Notes under the pieces: model-generated
Database searches by the model: none
The model's input: only the letters and a program-made list of their open reading frames with translations
What the model was told of the DNA's origin: nothing
Part shown: positions 60,670 through 64,000 of the stretch, piece by piece
Layout of the letters: the number at the start of each line of letters is the position of its first letter
How positions within the stretch are numbered: position 1 is the stretch's first letter
Source of the DNA: Prevotella nigrescens
Lineage (GTDB): Bacteria; Bacteroidota; Bacteroidia; Bacteroidales; Bacteroidaceae
Assembly: GCF_031191185.1 (NCBI RefSeq)
Contig: NZ_CP133465.1
Span: 1,856,001-1,920,000, forward strand
DNA length: 64,000 bases
Reading direction: 5' to 3'
Position numbers and translations under genes: made by a program

Positions 60670-61054
60670 AAAGCAGTACTTCTGTAAGCCGGGTCTTGTT
60701 TCCCTACCGTCTTTCGACAAGTACGGACGCCTGTCATTTATCTAACCGCCGAGTCGCCCCGTGCGTTTTAGCGTTCTACCCTCCGTTGTGCCTTGTATGG
60801 CTCGGGCGAGTAACCCTCAGACAACGGTTTACATGAACTTGCAGCTCCTGAACGGCACAGCCACGCAGTCGCCTGCGTGCTGGTAGTCTCTTACACTACC
60901 TTCTCACCCTTGCCTCGTTGCCAAGGCGGTTGTTTTCTTCTGCCTACATCTACTGTTGCCAATAGCTTTCATTTTCGGAAGCAGGATACTCTTTGCTGCC
61001 CGGACTTTCCTCTCGTGTCTTGCAACACCAGCGACAGTGCCGAAGTGCTGCCTT
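60670..61054 (-). ncRNA. rnpB: RNase P RNA (class A)
   Basis: About 385 nt on the minus strand. The conserved 5' core GAGGAAAGTCCGGGC and the 3' core around GACCCGGCTTACAGAA are present, and the two ends pair (AAGGCAGCACTTC with GAAGTACTGCTTT) as helix P1. It is the catalytic RNA maturing tRNA 5' ends. The start agrees with the promoter 7 bp upstream. A GC-rich hairpin (CCTCCCC/GGGGAGG, 60636-60655) lies just beyond the 3' end. Confidence 0.96.
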
Positions 61055-61060
61055 ATGTTG

Positions 61061-61091
61061 CAAAGGTAACGCAAATATGCTAAACGCCAAA
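61061..61091 (-). promoter_or_regulatory. Promoter of rnpB
   Basis: On the minus strand TTTG (61091-61088), exactly 19 bp, TACCTTTG (61068-61061). Confidence 0.88.
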
Positions 61092-61250
61092 GCATAGCTT
61101 TATATTTTTTGTTAATATTGGTTCTTATAAGAATAATGTGCAACTTTAAAATAAGTTTGGAAAGTAGCTTGCGCATTACACAAAAGTGTAAAAATACGCA
61201 GTGAAATGGAAAGTTTATTCGTTTTTTTTTATAAATAATTGTTCTTTTCT

Positions 61251-61258
61251 TACCTTTG
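61251..61258 (+). promoter_or_regulatory. -7 promoter box of beta-barrel paralogue 2
   Basis: TACCTTTG, about 45 bp before the ATG at 61304. The -33 position is a T-run without a clear TTTG. Confidence 0.55.
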
Positions 61259-61303
61259 CAGGCAAAAGAAATAATACCGTCAGACAATGAAACGAAATAT
61301 GTT

Positions 61304-63625
61304 ATGAAAAAGTTTTATGCCATTTTTACAGCCCTGACACTGTTTTCTACTGTAGCAAAAGCGCAGCAGACCATTTGCGGTTGGGTAACCGACGAGCAGC
61401 GTTCGCCTATTGAGTATGCCAACGTCATTGCGCTTTCCGTGCGCGACTCATCGCTCGTTACGGGCGCAGTTACCGACAATGCGGGTAAGTTTCTGCTTAC
61501 TTTGCCTGCCAATAGTGCCCAAGTCTTCCTGCGTGTTTCGGGCATTGGCTACGAACAGCGCAATGTTTCGCTGCCTCTTGCCGGCGATACCCTATTGTTG
61601 AAGTCTGAAGCCAAGGCGATGGAAGGCGTAACCGTTACGGCACAACGCCCCAAGATGGCGATTAGGAACGATGCCCTTGTTACCACGATTGTTGGTTCGG
61701 CGTTAGCAAAAGCAGGCTCGGGCAACGATGTTCTCAAGCATATTCCGTTGCTGACGGGCAAGGAAGGCAGCTATTCGGTTGTCGGACGTGGTGCAGCAGT
61801 TATCTATATAAACAACAGAAAGATAACCGACGCCACCGAAATAGAGCGTCTTAACTCGTCGGACATTAAGGACGTCGAGGTCGTAACCAATCCGGGTGCT
61901 CGCTACGATGCGACGGTGAGTGCCGTTATCCGCATTCACACGGTGCGAAAGGTAGGCGACGGCTTCGGTTTCGATGTACGCACGTCAGCTTATTATTGGG
62001 AAAACTGGGACACTTACAATCAGCTTAATATGTATTATCGCCGCAATGGTTTGGAGCTGACGGCTGGTTCGGCTTACAATATTAACAATAGTCTAAACAA
62101 ACAAACCACTATAAACGAGGTGCAGACCGCCAATTTGTGGACCAACAAGTGGACAAGCGATAATCGTAATCGTAATACAAACAACAATTATACGCTTTCG
62201 GCAGCCTACGAGTTCAATGCCAACCACTCTGTTGGTGCGCGTTTCTTCACCAATTTGTTTGTTGGTGCAAACAATTTCCATGGTCATTTCTCTACCGATG
62301 TGCTAAAAAACTATATGCTCTACGACCATATAGAGTCACAAATTAGCGGTAGCTCTACTGCCATTCCTAATAAAAGTCTCTCGGCTTATTACGTTGGAAA
62401 AGTGGGAAAGATAGATATAGATTTCAATACAGACTACTATTACGGTAGAGAAACCGAACGCTATGCAACGACAGAGCAAAGCGCTAACTACGATAATCGT
62501 ACGGTAACATCGGTCGGAATACATACAAACAAGTTCTTTGCAACAAAGCTGGTGCTCTCTCACCCGTTGTTTGGCGGTAGCCTGTCGGTTGGAAACGAGA
62601 ACACTTTCACTAATCACGAACAGAATTATGTCAATCAAGAAAACGTGGTTCCCAGCACAGCATCAACCATTAAGGAGCGCAATAACGCTTTCTTCTTCGA
62701 ATATAGCCGACCCACACCCATTGGTCAGCTTATGGCAGGATTGCGCTACGAGCACGTAAATTCTGATTATTACGAGCAAGGAGTGTATAGTCCAGCACAC
62801 AGCCGTACCTACAACCAATGGTTTCCGTCGCTCACTTTCGCAACAAAGATAAAGGAAGTAGGCTTGCAACTCTCTTATTCGGCAAAGACATCGCGCCCTT
62901 CTTACAACCAGTTAGGTACGAACGTAGCGTATATGAACCGCTTTACGCGTCAGAGTGGTAACCCTACACTGAAGCCAGAAACACTACACAACATTACGCT
63001 TGTGAGCAGTTGGAGCTGGCTAACCTTTGTTGCCAACTACACACAGACACACAACAAAATTATGTATTGGAACGAACAAGAAAGCACTGATGAAAATATA
63101 ACCAACTTGCGTTACCGCAATTTCAAAAGGTTTCCTGCCTTAACACTGAGCCTTACCGCAGCACCGACAATCGGAGTATGGTCTCCACAACTCACATTGT
63201 TCTGCCAAAAGCAATGGTTCAACATAGAACGCTTGGGCAGCAAGTTCTATTTGAACGAACCTGTATGGGGCATGCAGTGGGGAAACACGCTTGAGTTTAA
63301 ACACGGTCTGACTGCCGAAGCTAACTTGAAAGTAACTTCTAAGGGCATCTCAGAGAATGTTAAAATTACAAGAAACAACTGTGCATTCGACTGTTCGATA
63401 AGAAAAGCATTCCTGAACGACCGCCTTTCTGTTACTGTAGGCGTAAACGATCTGTTCAATCGCTCCACCAATCAATTGTTGATTTATACGAATAACTTAA
63501 GTATGGATATGAAGCAAGAGTTAGATAGCCGAGATTTCTATGTTACTTTGCGCTATAAATTCAACACGGCACGTAGCAAATATAAAGGAACAGGAGCAGG
63601 ACAGAGCGAACGTAAACGCTTCTAA
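61304..63625 (+). CDS. Outer-membrane beta-barrel protein (CarboxypepD_reg + OMP_b-brl_3 type), paralogue 2
   Basis: A 773-residue protein: signal peptide MKKFYAIFTALTLFSTVAKAQ, regulatory-like beta-sandwich (ICGWVTDEQRSPIEYANVIAL), plug-like region (ALAKAGSGNDVLKHIPLLTG...GRGAAVIYINNRKI) and a large barrel. It shares layout and several stretches with the gene at 31703-34009, including SRPSYxQL and the terminal NTARSKYKGTGAGQSE. The start at 61304 gives a clean signal peptide; an upstream in-frame start at 61256 lies in the -7 box. Ligand unknown; no SusD partner follows. Confidence 0.88.
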   Translation: MKKFYAIFTALTLFSTVAKAQQTICGWVTDEQRSPIEYANVIALSVRDSSLVTGAVTDNAGKFLLTLPANSAQVFLRVSGIGYEQRNVSLPLAGDTLLLKSEAKAMEGVTVTAQRPKMAIRNDALVTTIVGSALAKAGSGNDVLKHIPLLTGKEGSYSVVGRGAAVIYINNRKITDATEIERLNSSDIKDVEVVTNPGARYDATVSAVIRIHTVRKVGDGFGFDVRTSAYYWENWDTYNQLNMYYRRNGLELTAGSAYNINNSLNKQTTINEVQTANLWTNKWTSDNRNRNTNNNYTLSAAYEFNANHSVGARFFTNLFVGANNFHGHFSTDVLKNYMLYDHIESQISGSSTAIPNKSLSAYYVGKVGKIDIDFNTDYYYGRETERYATTEQSANYDNRTVTSVGIHTNKFFATKLVLSHPLFGGSLSVGNENTFTNHEQNYVNQENVVPSTASTIKERNNAFFFEYSRPTPIGQLMAGLRYEHVNSDYYEQGVYSPAHSRTYNQWFPSLTFATKIKEVGLQLSYSAKTSRPSYNQLGTNVAYMNRFTRQSGNPTLKPETLHNITLVSSWSWLTFVANYTQTHNKIMYWNEQESTDENITNLRYRNFKRFPALTLSLTAAPTIGVWSPQLTLFCQKQWFNIERLGSKFYLNEPVWGMQWGNTLEFKHGLTAEANLKVTSKGISENVKITRNNCAFDCSIRKAFLNDRLSVTVGVNDLFNRSTNQLLIYTNNLSMDMKQELDSRDFYVTLRYKFNTARSKYKGTGAGQSERKRF

Positions 63626-63711
63626 TCCACGACGAGTGCGCAGAAAATGCGTTTTCCACGCCCCATTTTCTCCGTTTTTCGGGGCAGAAAATACAATTTA
63701 TATATACAGAT

Positions 63712-64000
63712 ATGAAGATAAAATTAAACCTGTTTATATTGTTCATTCTTTTATCGAACAGTATGTTTTCTCAATCCATTAAAATTACAAACCATTATGG
63801 AAGCGAAAACAAAGAGATTCAAGACCTGATTGATTTTGAAAGTATTTACATAGAACAATTGAGCTTTGAAGGAGAAACACTTAAAGGGAAATCGTATCAA
63901 ATAGCACTCGAAGAATACATCGAAGGCAGATTAGCCCATACCACAATGCTTTTCGATGGTACGGAAAGCGATTATTTCAAGATTTCATCAAGCAAGGAAA
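63712..64000 (+). CDS. Secreted protein of unknown function (partial, C-terminus off the window)
   Basis: Frame open from ATG 63712 to the window end, 96 residues. Signal peptide MKIKLNLFILFILLSNSMFSQS, then ITNHYGSENKEIQDLIDFESIYIEQLSFEGETL, a beta-rich acidic stretch. Family not recognised. It follows beta-barrel paralogue 2 by 86 bp in the same direction, so they may work together. Confidence 0.75.
   Translation, partial: MKIKLNLFILFILLSNSMFSQSIKITNHYGSENKEIQDLIDFESIYIEQLSFEGETLKGKSYQIALEEYIEGRLAHTTMLFDGTESDYFKISSSKE

Noticed and set aside
60904..61287. 127-residue minus-strand frame
   Set aside because: It covers the RNase P RNA gene and its promoter; the RNA explains the sequence.

Overview
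The window looks like a chromosomal segment from a Bacteroidales bacterium, most probably an oral Prevotella (P. intermedia-like, though the species is a guess). Reasons: promoters match the Bacteroidetes pattern TTTG, about 19 bp, TAnnTTTG instead of -35/-10; ribosome-binding sites are weak; the primary sigma factor is the short 287-residue Bacteroidetes type; and marker families such as GldH, DUF3098, the second EF-G and the FeoB-associated Cys-rich protein are present. Base composition is AT-rich except for a visibly GC-rich block at about 47-50.6 kb.

Left part (1-16.5 kb): a DpnII-type GATC restriction-modification pair (endonuclease cut by the window edge); a radical SAM activase overlapping a Cys-motif/carboxypeptidase-regulatory-like protein; clpB; a zinc-ribbon membrane protein; trmO; an oligopeptide (OPT) transporter; a 22-bp-period palindrome array; a MATE exporter followed closely by a copper chaperone and a Cu+ P-type ATPase that lacks most of its nucleotide-binding domain; then rny, zapA and a small coiled-coil protein on the minus strand.

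Middle part (16.5-46.9 kb): a conserved hypothetical; an rmlA / Wzc-type tyrosine kinase / small HAD hydrolase cluster; insertion sequence copy 1 (with an internal duplication); a tripartite RND efflux operon that ends in an LpxA-like acyltransferase gene; cca; an outer-membrane beta-barrel protein; then a plus-strand housekeeping run ftsX, DUF3098, uppP, truB, queA, folK, holB, ricT-like, gldH, rpoD. Directly behind rpoD sits a tight cassette: a secreted protein, an HPr-kinase-like ATPase, an S24/S26-type peptidase and a PqqD-like protein. This resembles a peptide-maturation (RiPP-like) cassette with no visible radical SAM enzyme or precursor, and is one of my leading candidates for an undescribed system. 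A lipoprotein with its own promoter follows.

Right part (47-64 kb): a GC-rich pair of ABC exporter half-transporters, insertion sequence copy 2 in the opposite orientation to copy 1, a membrane protein with a C-terminal suppressor-of-fused-like domain, a polyprenol-phosphate glycosyltransferase with a second 22-bp-period palindrome array upstream, EF-G2, hemW, a tRNA-Cys, three small membrane/cytoplasmic proteins, the RNase P RNA gene, a second outer-membrane beta-barrel paralogue and the start of a secreted protein cut by the window edge.

The most unusual non-coding structures are the two arrays at 10347-10470 and 54542-54685. They have unrelated sequences but the same layout: a 12-bp palindrome plus a 10-bp spacer, repeated every 22 bp. 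A dispersed hairpin family with the core AAAGCGGCTGTTTTGC occurs three times between genes.
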